From: Vreelandella lionensis
Lineage (GTDB): Bacteria; Pseudomonadota; Gammaproteobacteria; Pseudomonadales; Halomonadaceae
Length of the DNA stretch: 64,000 bases
Assembly: GCF_002087295.1 (NCBI RefSeq)
Contig: NZ_MWVI01000100.1
Location: forward strand, 1-64,000
Reading direction: 5' to 3'
The notes beneath the pieces are model-generated. The model saw only the letters and a program-made list of their open reading frames with translations, was not told the origin of the DNA and searched no databases. Every line of letters begins with the position of its first letter. Position 1 is the stretch's first letter. A program made the translations under genes and the position numbers. Shown here piece after piece: positions 6,898-13,748 of the stretch.

Positions 6898-7257
6898 ATG
6901 AAGGTGGAAAAAAGAACAAAAATCGTAAAATCTCGTTTCAACGAAACGGAGATTGAGCTATTGAGAACGAATGCAAATGGCGAACCGCTAGGTGCATTTT
7001 TGAGAAATGCTGGGCTCGGCAATACCATCAAAGAAGTTTACAAAATAAAAAAAATATATACGCCAGTTGACCCAGATTTAATTTTTGAGCTTCAAAAATT
7101 GGGGATAAATTTAAACCAGATTGCAAGAAAGGTAAACCAAGATTCGAAGTCAGGAATGCCCCTTGAATTATTCCATATTTTATCTGAGCTCACAAAAATA
7201 ACAGAATCATTAAACGAGATTAAGGAGGCTCACACTTATGATCGTAAAGTTTTTTAA
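6898..7257 (+). CDS. mobC: MobC/MbeC-type relaxosome accessory protein
   Basis: This 119-residue DNA-binding protein assists the relaxase at oriT. The N-terminal part (RTKIVKSRFNETEIELLRTN) is a ribbon-helix-helix-like segment, and the hallmark LGINLNQIARKVNQ of the MobC family lies near residues 67-81. The ATG at 6898 follows AAGGAGG by five bases; longer upstream frames pass through the candidate oriT and are discounted. The end overlaps the relaxase start by 20 bases, so the two are translationally coupled, as in ColE1 mbeC-mbeA. Confidence 0.85.
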   Translation: MKVEKRTKIVKSRFNETEIELLRTNANGEPLGAFLRNAGLGNTIKEVYKIKKIYTPVDPDLIFELQKLGINLNQIARKVNQDSKSGMPLELFHILSELTKITESLNEIKEAHTYDRKVF

Positions 7258-8647
7258 ATACGGGAAAAATACGAACAATCCCGCGAAGTCGGTAAAACAA
7301 GCAGTTGGCTATCTCTACAGTGAAGTGGATTCAAACAAAATACAGCGTTCTGTTAAGCCTGAAACTGTCAGGGGCGACCCACAAGGATTTTCAGATATTG
7401 TGGCTTACGGGAACCATGCGGGACGCTACACAAGTGGTGTTTTGAGCTTTGCAGAGAGCGACATTGACGAAGATTTACAAGAAAAAATCATTGATGATTT
7501 TGAAAGCGTGTTGTTGCCAGGTCTTGAGTTTGACCAGTATTCCAGCTTGTGGGTAAGACATAGAGACAAGGGGAGGCTAGAACTTCACTTTATGTTTGCT
7601 GGCGAGGAACTACACACAAACAAGCGTTTAAATGCTTACTATCACCGAGCCGATAGCACAAGAATAAATGCGTGGAAAGAAGCAATAAACGTTGAGTATG
7701 GATTCAAAGATCCAAACCACCCAAGCAACAAAGAAAGAATCTCGTATGCCAGTAATTTACCAAAGGGAAGAAAGGAAATTGTCGAAGCATTAAGCGCTAT
7801 ATGCTTGAAATGATTGGAAAAGGAGCAATAGAACCAAGCAGAGATGGCATTTTAAAATGGATTAAAACAATTAAAATTGGAGGTGTCGCGTGAAACAAAC
7901 AAATCAATCTCAATCAAAGACCCCGCAGGAGGGCAAAACATCCGACTCAAAGGCTCACTATGGGAGCGAGATTTTAGACCGGATAGACACACGGAAGAAG
8001 CTGTTAGAAGAAGAAGCGAAGATTATGACCGCAGGAATCAGGAAAGAGCTAGAAACGCTAGAAACCGAGTTAAGGAACTATGTGAAAGGCGTGAAAGGCT
8101 TAACAGGACAAAATATGCGAAGCCTGACCCTGTGGCGCATATACGCCCCGATAACAGCCCTGCTAGTCGTATTGACGCTAGGAATAGCCTTGGGAGCGGT
8201 AGCGATGTACTACCTAGAAAACAAAGCCATCGTAACGACCCACCCCGACCACCGGAACCTTATCCAGTGCCAGGAGTTTTACGAAATAAAAAACCAGAAG
8301 TTTTGCCAACTATAAAAAAGGAGACAGAAAGCGATGCAGACACAAATAGAAAAAGAAATAATGCAACTTATGAAGAATTTCTCGAAAGAATACGAAGAAA
8401 AAGAAGAAGCCTTAAACGTATTCTTGGAGGAATTCTCCAAACGGCTAGAACAAGTCTTGGAAAATCAAAAGAATATGGAGAAAAATTACAGCACGATAAC
8501 CGAATCTTACGAGATAATCTTGAAAAACTACGAGAGTTTGAACGAGAGAGTGAAAATCATCGAAAAGACTCACAAAGAATTGCTAACAAGCTAAAACAAA
8601 AAAAGCAAAACAACTACCCAAGAATGGACTATCATCCAAAATATTGA
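7238..8647 (+). CDS. mobA: MobA/MbeA-type relaxase (two compensating frameshifts)
   Basis: The protein would nick oriT and lead the transferred strand. The N-terminal relaxase domain (about residues 1-185) contains RLELHFMFAGEEL followed by TNKRLNAYYHRAD, matching the H-E-N type active site of ColE1-like MOB-P relaxases, which use His/Glu/Asn instead of a Tyr-HUH core. A stop at 7811 breaks the frame. The other frame continues MLEMIGKGAIEPSRDGILKW from 7801, and the first frame resumes near 7875 with VSRETNKSISI and NIRLKGSLWERDF, both typical of the family. A -1 indel near 7798 and a +1 indel in the A-run near 7875 restore about 469 residues. The basic C-terminal half overlaps mobB and mobD in another frame. 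Confidence 0.78.
7890..8315 (+). CDS. mobB: MobB/MbeB-like membrane mobilization protein nested in mobA
   Basis: This 141-residue frame lies wholly inside mobA in a different frame, the same arrangement as mbeB in ColE1. It starts at a GTG with GGAGG six bases upstream. The N-terminal half is charged and probably coiled-coil (SEILDRIDTRKKLLEEEAKI). One hydrophobic segment near residues 87-110 (ITALLVVLTLGIALGAVAMYY) would anchor it in the inner membrane. MobB proteins are thought to link the relaxosome to the membrane and helper system. The overlap, the start signals and the transmembrane segment together argue that the frame is real. Confidence 0.7.
   Translation: MKQTNQSQSKTPQEGKTSDSKAHYGSEILDRIDTRKKLLEEEAKIMTAGIRKELETLETELRNYVKGVKGLTGQNMRSLTLWRIYAPITALLVVLTLGIALGAVAMYYLENKAIVTTHPDHRNLIQCQEFYEIKNQKFCQL
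8334..8594 (+). CDS. mobD: MobD/MbeD-like coiled-coil protein nested in mobA
   Basis: An 86-residue frame 18 bases after mobB, in the same frame as mobB and therefore also nested in mobA. An ATG follows AAGGAG. The product is nearly all charged helix (EKEIMQLMKNFSKEYEEKEE), with heptad-like leucines and valines. In ColE1, mbeD occupies the same place and has the same composition. The role of MbeD is poorly defined (mobilization, entry exclusion in related plasmids), so only the positional homologue is claimed. Confidence 0.6.
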   Translation: MQTQIEKEIMQLMKNFSKEYEEKEEALNVFLEEFSKRLEQVLENQKNMEKNYSTITESYEIILKNYESLNERVKIIEKTHKELLTS

Positions 8648-8654
8648 TTGATTT

Positions 8655-8683
8655 AAACATCCCGTTGAAATAACGGGATGTTT
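8655..8683. terminator. Terminator after the mobilization genes
   Basis: A perfect 12-bp stem (AAACATCCCGTT with AACGGGATGTTT) with a five-base loop follows the mobA stop and faces the convergent gene ending at 8707. The T tract is short. Confidence 0.6.
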
Positions 8684-8706
8684 AACCACGTTTCATCCCT
8701 TAATAC

Positions 8707-9530
8707 TTAGCCATTATTTTTATCAAAGATAGCTTTTTGAAATGCGTCAAATATCAGTATTATTTTCAGTGCATTTTCTGCCGTACCATAATCTACATTA
8801 TTCCCATGAAAGATTCGATGTCTGCTCAGAACGTCCTCTTTTTCATCGCCCCAAACAAAACCTGACCATAAAATATTTTCGTAGAACTCCCTAGAAATAC
8901 CATCCTCCATAAAAGCAAAAAAATCATTTATGAAAGGTTTGATATTTCCTTTTCTTATCTTTTTCAACTCTTCTTTGTCATCTTCTTCGTCAAGCACTTC
9001 AAGCAGACGCTCTACCACGAGACCCTCTATGTGAGGGAGAATAATTGCAACACAACTTGAAATCGTTTCTCCCGGTAGTTCAACAATCCCTCTTTAAGTA
9101 TGCACATTCGATTAGATAGAAAGGGGTTTTTAGACCACCGATCTTCTATTTCATCTATTCTCTCATTATCATAAAAGTCAATGAAAACCTTGCTCATTTC
9201 TTTTATGAATTTATCTATATGCCTCGTCTCGTTTTCTAATATATTTAAAAAATCATCCATTAATTTGTCCAGTTGGCTAGCTGGAAAATCAAGGGGAGGA
9301 GGCCAGCCTGCCTTTAGAAATAAGATTGGGGTAGCTTCGTTTCGTTCTTTAAGGTAATGAGCAACTTCGGTTATCCAGTTTGATTCGTCTAGCAACCGAT
9401 TACATCCATCTTGAAAAGGCTTATGAAAGGGCTCAGTTTCGGATCGAAATTGTTCAAATTGGCGTTGCAGAGGGTTATTCAAAATCTTGTTTAGTGCTTC
9501 TTTGTTTATGATGCTTCGATTTATATTCAT
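8707..9530 (-). CDS. HEPN-like hypothetical protein, split by a frameshift
   Basis: Two adjacent frames (9027-9530, then 8707-9018) join into one protein of about 270 residues if one base is corrected near 9025. The joined sequence reads PHIEGLVVERLLEVL, which resembles a conserved hypothetical family with a central 'IEG' helix. The C-terminal part holds SRHRIFHGNNVDYGT, an R-x4-H motif in the position of the RNase site of HEPN proteins, followed by helices. The N-terminal 160 residues are helical and charged. HEPN proteins are common in defence, abortive-infection and toxin systems, and cargo of small islands often serves such roles. A defence function is inference, and catalytic competence is not shown. 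Confidence 0.5.
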
Positions 9531-9956
9531 AACTATTCACTCCGTTTTAAGCTTTATTGATTGAGTAAGAGAGTATGGTTCTCACATCTCTAGTTTCCTG
9601 TTGTTGCTATTTCCACTGCATAAATGCAGATAAATTGACAGTCTTACAGTATAGAAGGTTCAATGAAATTGTGTTGTTCACAAATAATATTTGGCAGAAG
9701 ATAGAGTGGCGTTAATCGTAATCATAGGACCGCAGAATCGTTCATAGATTCACTACAAGGGGAACGTCAATTGTAGGGGATTAGAAAAGCCTGGAAAGGC
9801 CGAGGGTGCGGATTTTGACCCCGTTCAGGAGCCTACCACCAGAGACGATATGTATTTTTTAGAAATTAAAAAGTATGCGAAGGAACAGATAGCGGAACAG
9901 CTTGAAAATTGGTAGCAAATATAGGCCAGCAACTAACTGGCCTGTTTTACTCTTTT
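9531..9956. other. Non-coding stretch with a possible gene remnant
   Basis: No gene with a proper start is seen. The frame 9748-9915 (plus) is open for 55 codons and ends in a protein-like DDMYFLEIKKYAKEQIAEQL, but it lacks a start codon and a ribosome-binding site and may be the tail of a deleted gene. A hairpin, GGCCAG/CTGGCC (9924-9942), is followed by a T-rich tail on the plus strand and lies just past the repL stop. Confidence 0.3.
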
Positions 9957-9960
9957 TTAT
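9924..9960. terminator. Terminator near the end of repL
   Basis: A six-bp GC-rich stem (9924-9929 with 9937-9942) is followed on the plus strand by TGTTTTACTCTTTTTT. It may also close the convergent repL transcript. Confidence 0.5.
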
Positions 9961-10457
9961 TTCTTAAACTCACCTTTCACAACTCTTTCACCATTCTCTG
10001 TGTAAGTTACTGTTAGCTCGAAATTTTCTCTTCTTTTTCGAACATCATTCCAGTCACCTTTAGCAAAATAGTGAGGGTTAAACTCATAATACCCTCTGCT
10101 TATCTGCTTGATTATACCTGATTTTTTTAATTTCATTAGCGCATTATCAAACATTTGGGTTGGTCTAGCTTTAGTCGGCTTGATGCCTAGCCTTTCCATA
10201 ATTTCTAGCTTAACGTAGCTGTTTAAAATCACAGTTCCTTCATAATTCATCTTCTTAACTAACTCAAAAAGAATATTTGATGTTGAGTTAGGAAGGTTAT
10301 GTATTGCTGTCAAATCCTGTATATACAACTTAATGAAAGGAGGTTCAGAAGGCATCTTATATACTTTGCATTCTTCTGATTCTGTTACCTCTCCCGTCCC
10401 AGGATTAAAGCGCGTATGTTTGCTAATCATTGTGACTTTTTTCTTTGCATTTGCCAT
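9957..10457 (-). CDS. repL: RepL-type plasmid replication initiator
   Basis: The product (166 residues) is a RepL-family initiator with a winged-helix DNA-binding core. The key stretch FIKLYIQDLTAIHNLPNSTS and the end NPHYFAKGDWNDVRKRRENF are characteristic. I start at 10457 because the ATG has a strong GGAGGA seven bases upstream. The 24 codons before it (to 10529) run through the AT-rich promoter. The gene reads away from a block of 22-bp-spaced iterons, and TTAGAAA half-sites in inverted orientation (10472-10480 and 10532-10540) flank the promoter, which suggests autoregulation. RepL is best known from Firmicute plasmids, so its presence on a halomonad island is notable. Confidence 0.83.
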   Translation of the reverse strand: MANAKKKVTMISKHTRFNPGTGEVTESEECKVYKMPSEPPFIKLYIQDLTAIHNLPNSTSNILFELVKKMNYEGTVILNSYVKLEIMERLGIKPTKARPTQMFDNALMKLKKSGIIKQISRGYYEFNPHYFAKGDWNDVRKRRENFELTVTYTENGERVVKGEFKK

Positions 10458-10471
10458 TTTTATTCCTCCAC

Positions 10472-10540
10472 TTTCTAACTTTTTATTGTTTGCGATAATA
10501 TTATTATAACATAATAAAACAAACTTCAAGAAGTTAGAAA
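10472..10540 (-). promoter_or_regulatory. repL promoter flanked by iteron half-sites
   Basis: Between TTTCTAACT (10472-10480) and AGTTAGAAA (10532-10540), which are reverse complements over nine bases, lies an AT-rich block with several possible -10 boxes (TATAAT on the minus strand). The half-sites match the iteron core, so RepL may repress its own gene here. Confidence 0.4.
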
Positions 10541-10585
10541 GAAATATTTTCCAATGCGTATTTATGGGCTTAAAAATGGCGTTAA

Positions 10586-10920
10586 GTTTCTAATCACTGC
10601 GGTTAGAAACTTATGCATAAAATACGGTATTTTTAGAGTGTGCGTTATTGACTGCAATATTTAAGCTATAGAGCTTTAAATAAGGCGTTTTTATTTTTTA
10701 TACCAGATATCGCAATACCCTAGTTTCTAATCAGGGTGATTAGAAACTCTAACCCCGGTGATTAGAAACTCTAACCCCCCTGATTAGAAACTTTTAATCA
10801 AAAAAACGTCATATTTATAGGTCTTTTGCGTTGTTTTTGACATTATTTTTTGAAGTCGCCCCCTCTATTATATTTAGCACCTATTTTCTAACCACTGCGA
10901 TTAGTTTCTAACGATTAGAA
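10586..10920. repeat. Iteron cluster: probable replication origin
   Basis: TGATTAGAAACT occurs at 10737, 10759 and 10781, exactly 22 bp apart (two helical turns), and its inverse AGTTTCTAATCA lies at 10722-10733. Further copies of the same motif form inverted pairs at 10586-10610 and about 10885-10920. This is the arrangement of iterons bound by a plasmid initiator and lies just upstream of repL. Confidence 0.75.
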
Positions 10921-11476
10921 ATTCCGATGTTGAAAATAACCCGCAAAGCTCGCTTCGCTCCCTTGTTTTATTGTTTTTAATTACTCCCGCCCTTCGGTTG
11001 GGGTTATTGAGCAAGGAGGTATTAGTTTTCTTAGAACAAAGAGAACAGCAAAAGTCTAACCATCACGCCTACCCAACTGCTAACTGTGACAGTTAGCAAA
11101 TCTAATCACGGCAGTTAGTTTTTACGAATTAAAGTGGTTGTTGCATATTTTTAAAGAACGATTCTCATTTTCTTTACTTGCTTAGGTGGTTTCATACGTC
11201 TGCCCACATGAGAAATTGCTAAATCAAAGCAAAAGGAAGGAGAAGTGAGCATATTATTTATTCAATGTCAAGCATTATTTGCGAGAAAATCGGTTTTCCG
11301 CCTGCACGGCTTTCTAAGGCGTTTAGGGTGCCTGGGGCTACATCGCCCTAGGGCAGAGGGGTAGAACGGCTGTAAAGGCGGTTTTTTTAGCTTTTGGCGG
11401 GGCTTTATATCGGGGTATTAGCTAACTGGGCACGTCTATCAATTGAACAGTGCTAAGTTGTGTTTTATGAAAAGCT
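10921..11476. other. Gene-free right part of the island with secondary structure
   Basis: No convincing protein gene is present. A perfect 8-bp inverted repeat GCTAACTG/CAGTTAGC lies at 11079-11097. The stretch 11285-11395 can form several GC-rich hairpins and ends near a seven-T run. A 39-codon GTG frame (11245-11364) overlaps it and has a purine-rich upstream sequence, but its basic product looks unconvincing. The region may belong to the origin or encode a structured RNA. Confidence 0.3.
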
Positions 11477-11500
11477 TTGGGACAAAATATTGGGACAAAT
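11477..11500 (+). promoter_or_regulatory. Paired arm-type repeats near the right end
   Basis: TTGGGACAAAA (11477-11487) and TTGGGACAAAT (11490-11500) repeat the left-end pair with the same 13-bp period and orientation. They are probably integrase arm sites. Confidence 0.5.
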
Positions 11501-11508
11501 CTGAAAAC

Positions 11509-11546
11509 AAAAATCCCCGCAATCTATTGATTTACGGGGATTTTTT
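11509..11546. terminator. Island-supplied terminator for tRNA-Ser
   Basis: AAAATCCCCG pairs with CGGGGATTTT, with further T residues. It lies immediately beyond the 3' end of tRNA-Ser but inside the island, and replaces the host terminator that was moved to 4182-4217. Confidence 0.75.
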
Positions 11547-11551
11547 AATTC

Positions 11552-11639
11552 TGGCGGAGAGGGAGGGATTCGAACCCTCGAAGCCTTTCGACTTACACAC
11601 TTTCCAGGCGTGCTCCTTCGACCACTCGGACACCTCTCC
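11552..11639 (-). tRNA. tRNA-Ser(GGA)
   Basis: The minus strand folds as a class II tRNA: acceptor GGAGAGG pairs with CCTCTCC, followed by G and an encoded CCA. The anticodon loop CTGGAAA gives anticodon GGA (serine codons UCC/UCU). The long variable arm and the T-loop GTTCGAATC are present; length is 88 nt with CCA. The last 17 bases are the island attachment core, so the gene's 3' end is supplied by the element. Confidence 0.96.
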
Positions 11640-11689
11640 ACATTTTAGCTCTGCTGTTAGGCGCTGCCTTTCTCAACAGAACGGCGCAT

Positions 11690-11718
11690 ATTCTATGGTC
11701 TAAGCCGTGAAATAGCAA
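11690..11718 (-). promoter_or_regulatory. Promoter of tRNA-Ser
   Basis: On the minus strand TTGCTA (11713-11718) and TAGAAT (11690-11695) are separated by 17 bases, about 50 bases upstream of the tRNA. Confidence 0.6.
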
Positions 11719-11731
11719 GCCTTTTTCCTGC

Positions 11732-12238
11732 CTAGGCGTTTGGCAGCACGGCGTAGCGGCCTATGGCTTCTAGGCAGAGCGAATCTCCGCAGTAGAGCTG
11801 ATGCGTTAGCTCGATGCTGCCCTTACCTCGTTCACTGAGTTTAGCAGCAAGCTGTGCAGGGCCATCCGGATGGCTAGGGGCACAAGTCATGCGATAATCA
11901 CCCGTGACTGGGGCAAGAAAGCGTTGGCTGGCTTCAGCAACCACCACATCCTGCGCCCTGCCCTGCTGGCGTAGCCAGAGGGTGACCCAGCACCAGCCTT
12001 GTAGCGTGGCTTGTGCACTCAGCGCGCCGCCAAAGCCGGTACCTTTGTCGTTGAGGTTGGGCGTAAGCGCCAGTTGCCACGTGAGCGCGCCGTTGGCTTG
12101 GCTCATGCGAGTAATGCCCAGCGCCTCTACCATAGGAATGGCCGCCTCCAGCCAGCGCTGAAAGGCAGCTAGGTCCTCCTCGCCTTCCGGTAGCGGCAGG
12201 CGGGGATGTGGAATACCGGGTTGGCGGGGCTGACTCAT
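11732..12238 (-). CDS. Hotdog-fold thioesterase-like protein (YiiD C-terminal type)
   Basis: This 168-residue protein resembles the thioesterase domain found at the C-terminus of E. coli YiiD. The central hotdog motif NDKGTGFGGALSAQATLQGW is well preserved near residues 62-81. Such proteins hydrolyse acyl thioesters or serve in fatty-acid metabolism; the substrate is unknown. The ATG at 12238 has a perfect AAGGAGG site, so the longer frame is rejected. It is the last gene of a closely spaced minus-strand run (yadG, yadH, queF, ydjA, this gene), 32 bases after ydjA. Confidence 0.8.
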   Translation of the reverse strand: MSQPRQPGIPHPRLPLPEGEEDLAAFQRWLEAAIPMVEALGITRMSQANGALTWQLALTPNLNDKGTGFGGALSAQATLQGWCWVTLWLRQQGRAQDVVVAEASQRFLAPVTGDYRMTCAPSHPDGPAQLAAKLSERGKGSIELTHQLYCGDSLCLEAIGRYAVLPNA

Positions 12239-12270
12239 GGCGACCTCCTTGGCATTACAGGGGCTTAGGT

Positions 12271-12831
12271 TTAATCCCAACGCTCGACAAAATCCGCACT
12301 GTTGTGGGTTGCTACTGGCTTGTGGCGGCCCGCTAGGCTGCCCAAATAGGTAAAGGCAACGACTTTGTCATCTTCATCCAGACCCAGGCCTTTGCGCACC
12401 ACGGGATCAAACGCGTATTTGCCGCTGCGCCACATGGCTCCTAGACCTAGCGCGTGGGCCGCCAGCAAAATGCCGTGAGCGGCACAGCCTGCTGAAATCA
12501 CCTGCTCGATTTTAGGCACTTTGGGAAGGTCCGGCGTCACCTTGGCAATCACCGCGATAATCATCGGTGCACGCAGGGGCTTTTTGCGCGCGGAGTTTAG
12601 CGTGTCGTCACTGGCGTGGGGGTCTTCCTGAAATTCGGCTTCAGCAAACAGCTCGCCCAGGCGCTCCCGGCCTTCGCCGGAGAACTCGATAAAGCGCCAC
12701 GGGCGAAGCTCTTTGTGATCAGGGGCGCGTAGGGCCGCTTGGTATATGGCGCTGAGCTGGTCGGCGCTGGGGGCAGGCTCGGTGAGCTTGCCCATGGAGC
12801 TACGTTCGTGAAGCAGTGCGAGTGCGTCCAT
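12271..12831 (-). CDS. ydjA: YdjA-type nitroreductase-family flavoprotein
   Basis: This 186-residue FMN oxidoreductase is very like E. coli YdjA. It shows MDALALLHERSSMGKLTEPA, then RAPDHKELRPWRF, which binds the FMN phosphate, and a C-terminal SAGCAAHGILLAAHALGLGA. It would reduce nitro- or quinone-type substrates with NAD(P)H in the cytosol; its physiological substrate is not known. The start at 12831 was chosen by the YdjA N-terminus and the upstream GGAGAAG. It lies 29 bases after queF. Confidence 0.87.
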   Translation of the reverse strand: MDALALLHERSSMGKLTEPAPSADQLSAIYQAALRAPDHKELRPWRFIEFSGEGRERLGELFAEAEFQEDPHASDDTLNSARKKPLRAPMIIAVIAKVTPDLPKVPKIEQVISAGCAAHGILLAAHALGLGAMWRSGKYAFDPVVRKGLGLDEDDKVVAFTYLGSLAGRHKPVATHNSADFVERWD

Positions 12832-12860
12832 GATAACTTCTTCTCCATTAAAGGTGAGCG

Positions 12861-13694
12861 TTACTGCCGTGCTAAGCGCAGCGGGCTGGGGGGCGCAAGA
12901 CCCGGCGTTGCACGCCAAGGGCTGATGTCCAAGCCACCACGGCGAACGTAGCGGGCCAATACCAACAGCTCTTCTGGCTTCGCTTGCTGCATTACGTCAG
13001 TAAAAATATGTTCGACGCAGTGCTCGTGAAAATCCTGGTGCTGGCGGTAGCCAATTAGGTAGCGCAGTAGCCCTTCTCGGTCGAGCTTGGGGCCTTTATA
13101 GCGAATCAAGACGCTTCCCCAATCCGGCTGACCGGTCACCGGGCAGTTGGATTTTAGCAGATGCGAATGCAGCGTCTCTTCGACGATCTCATCACTGGCA
13201 GTAAGGTGCGTGGCACTTGGCGTGTAGTCGCTAACCTCGATATCCAGGTCGTCTAAGCACTCCCCCGGCAGGCGCTGAGGGGCCAGTTCACTATCATCCA
13301 CCCCCAGTAGCTCAACGCTCACGCTGGCACCGGCAGCGCTGTTGAGGTCGCGCACTAGCGTCTTTTCTACTTCAGCTTGGCTAGCAAAGCGAGTTTGGTT
13401 GAGGCTGTTGAGGTAGAGCTTCCAGGATTTGGACTCAATCAGATGGGGCGAGCTTGCTGGCAGACGGAAGCGTGCCACGGCGACGATCGGCTTGCCGCGG
13501 CCATTGAGCCAGGAGACTTCAAACGCGTGCCACTCATCTTCGCCAACAAATGGCAGTGCGCCCTCTTCAATGCCCAGCGGCGCACGATTGGCCGCACGGG
13601 GAATGGGGTACAGCAACCCTGCATCGTACTGCTCGGGGTAAGCGGAATCGCGCCCCAGGGGCGCGTGTTCTAAAGTGTCGGGGCGATGTGCCAT
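12861..13694 (-). CDS. queF: NADPH-dependent 7-cyano-7-deazaguanine reductase
   Basis: QueF reduces preQ0 to preQ1 with NADPH in queuosine biosynthesis. The 277-residue length is that of the long, two-domain type. Cys184 in KSNCPVTGQPDWG is the nucleophile that forms the thioimide, and Asp191 is the general acid. The family signature ESKSWKLYL lies at 87-95. The C-terminal HQDFHEHCVEHIF is also conserved. It lies in the middle of the yadG-to-thioesterase run, 54 bases after yadH. No preQ1 riboswitch is visible. Confidence 0.95.
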   Translation of the reverse strand: MAHRPDTLEHAPLGRDSAYPEQYDAGLLYPIPRAANRAPLGIEEGALPFVGEDEWHAFEVSWLNGRGKPIVAVARFRLPASSPHLIESKSWKLYLNSLNQTRFASQAEVEKTLVRDLNSAAGASVSVELLGVDDSELAPQRLPGECLDDLDIEVSDYTPSATHLTASDEIVEETLHSHLLKSNCPVTGQPDWGSVLIRYKGPKLDREGLLRYLIGYRQHQDFHEHCVEHIFTDVMQQAKPEELLVLARYVRRGGLDISPWRATPGLAPPSPLRLARQ

Positions 13695-13748
13695 GGAAAC
13701 TCTCTCAGTCGTGCTAGTTCAATAAGGGCATTGCAGTCAGGCCGTGAA

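Larger units (their letters stand above)
4225..11568. mobile_element. Integrative mobilizable element in tRNA-Ser(GGA)
   Basis: A 17-bp direct repeat, tggcggagagggaggga, occurs at 4225-4241 and again inside the 3' end of the intact tRNA-Ser gene at 11552-11568. Everything between is clearly richer in A and T than the flanks. It encodes a tyrosine integrase next to the left end, a ColE1-type mobilization cassette, a RepL initiator with iterons, and a few cargo genes. There are no phage structural genes, no coupling protein and no type IV secretion genes, so it is best seen as a mobilizable plasmid that can integrate (an IME) rather than a prophage or a self-transmissible ICE. Confidence 0.88.

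Noticed and set aside
6666-7031. A 121-codon minus-strand frame over mobC and the candidate oriT
   Set aside because: It is antisense to mobC, lacks a ribosome-binding site and has no recognisable family.
10722-10792. Possible CRISPR array
   Set aside because: The repeats are 12 bp with a 22-bp period and nearly constant spacers; this is an iteron pattern, and no cas gene is present.
11245-11364. A 39-codon GTG frame in the island's right part
   Set aside because: The purine-rich site is too close to the start, the peptide is unconvincing, and the region looks like structured DNA or RNA; it is mentioned only in the region entry.
4225-11568. Prophage
   Set aside because: There is an integrase but no capsid, terminase, tail, lysis or repressor gene; mobilization and plasmid replication genes are present instead.
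11443-11703. An 86-codon plus-strand frame over the right junction
   Set aside because: It reads through the tRNA-Ser gene on the wrong strand and the island terminator.
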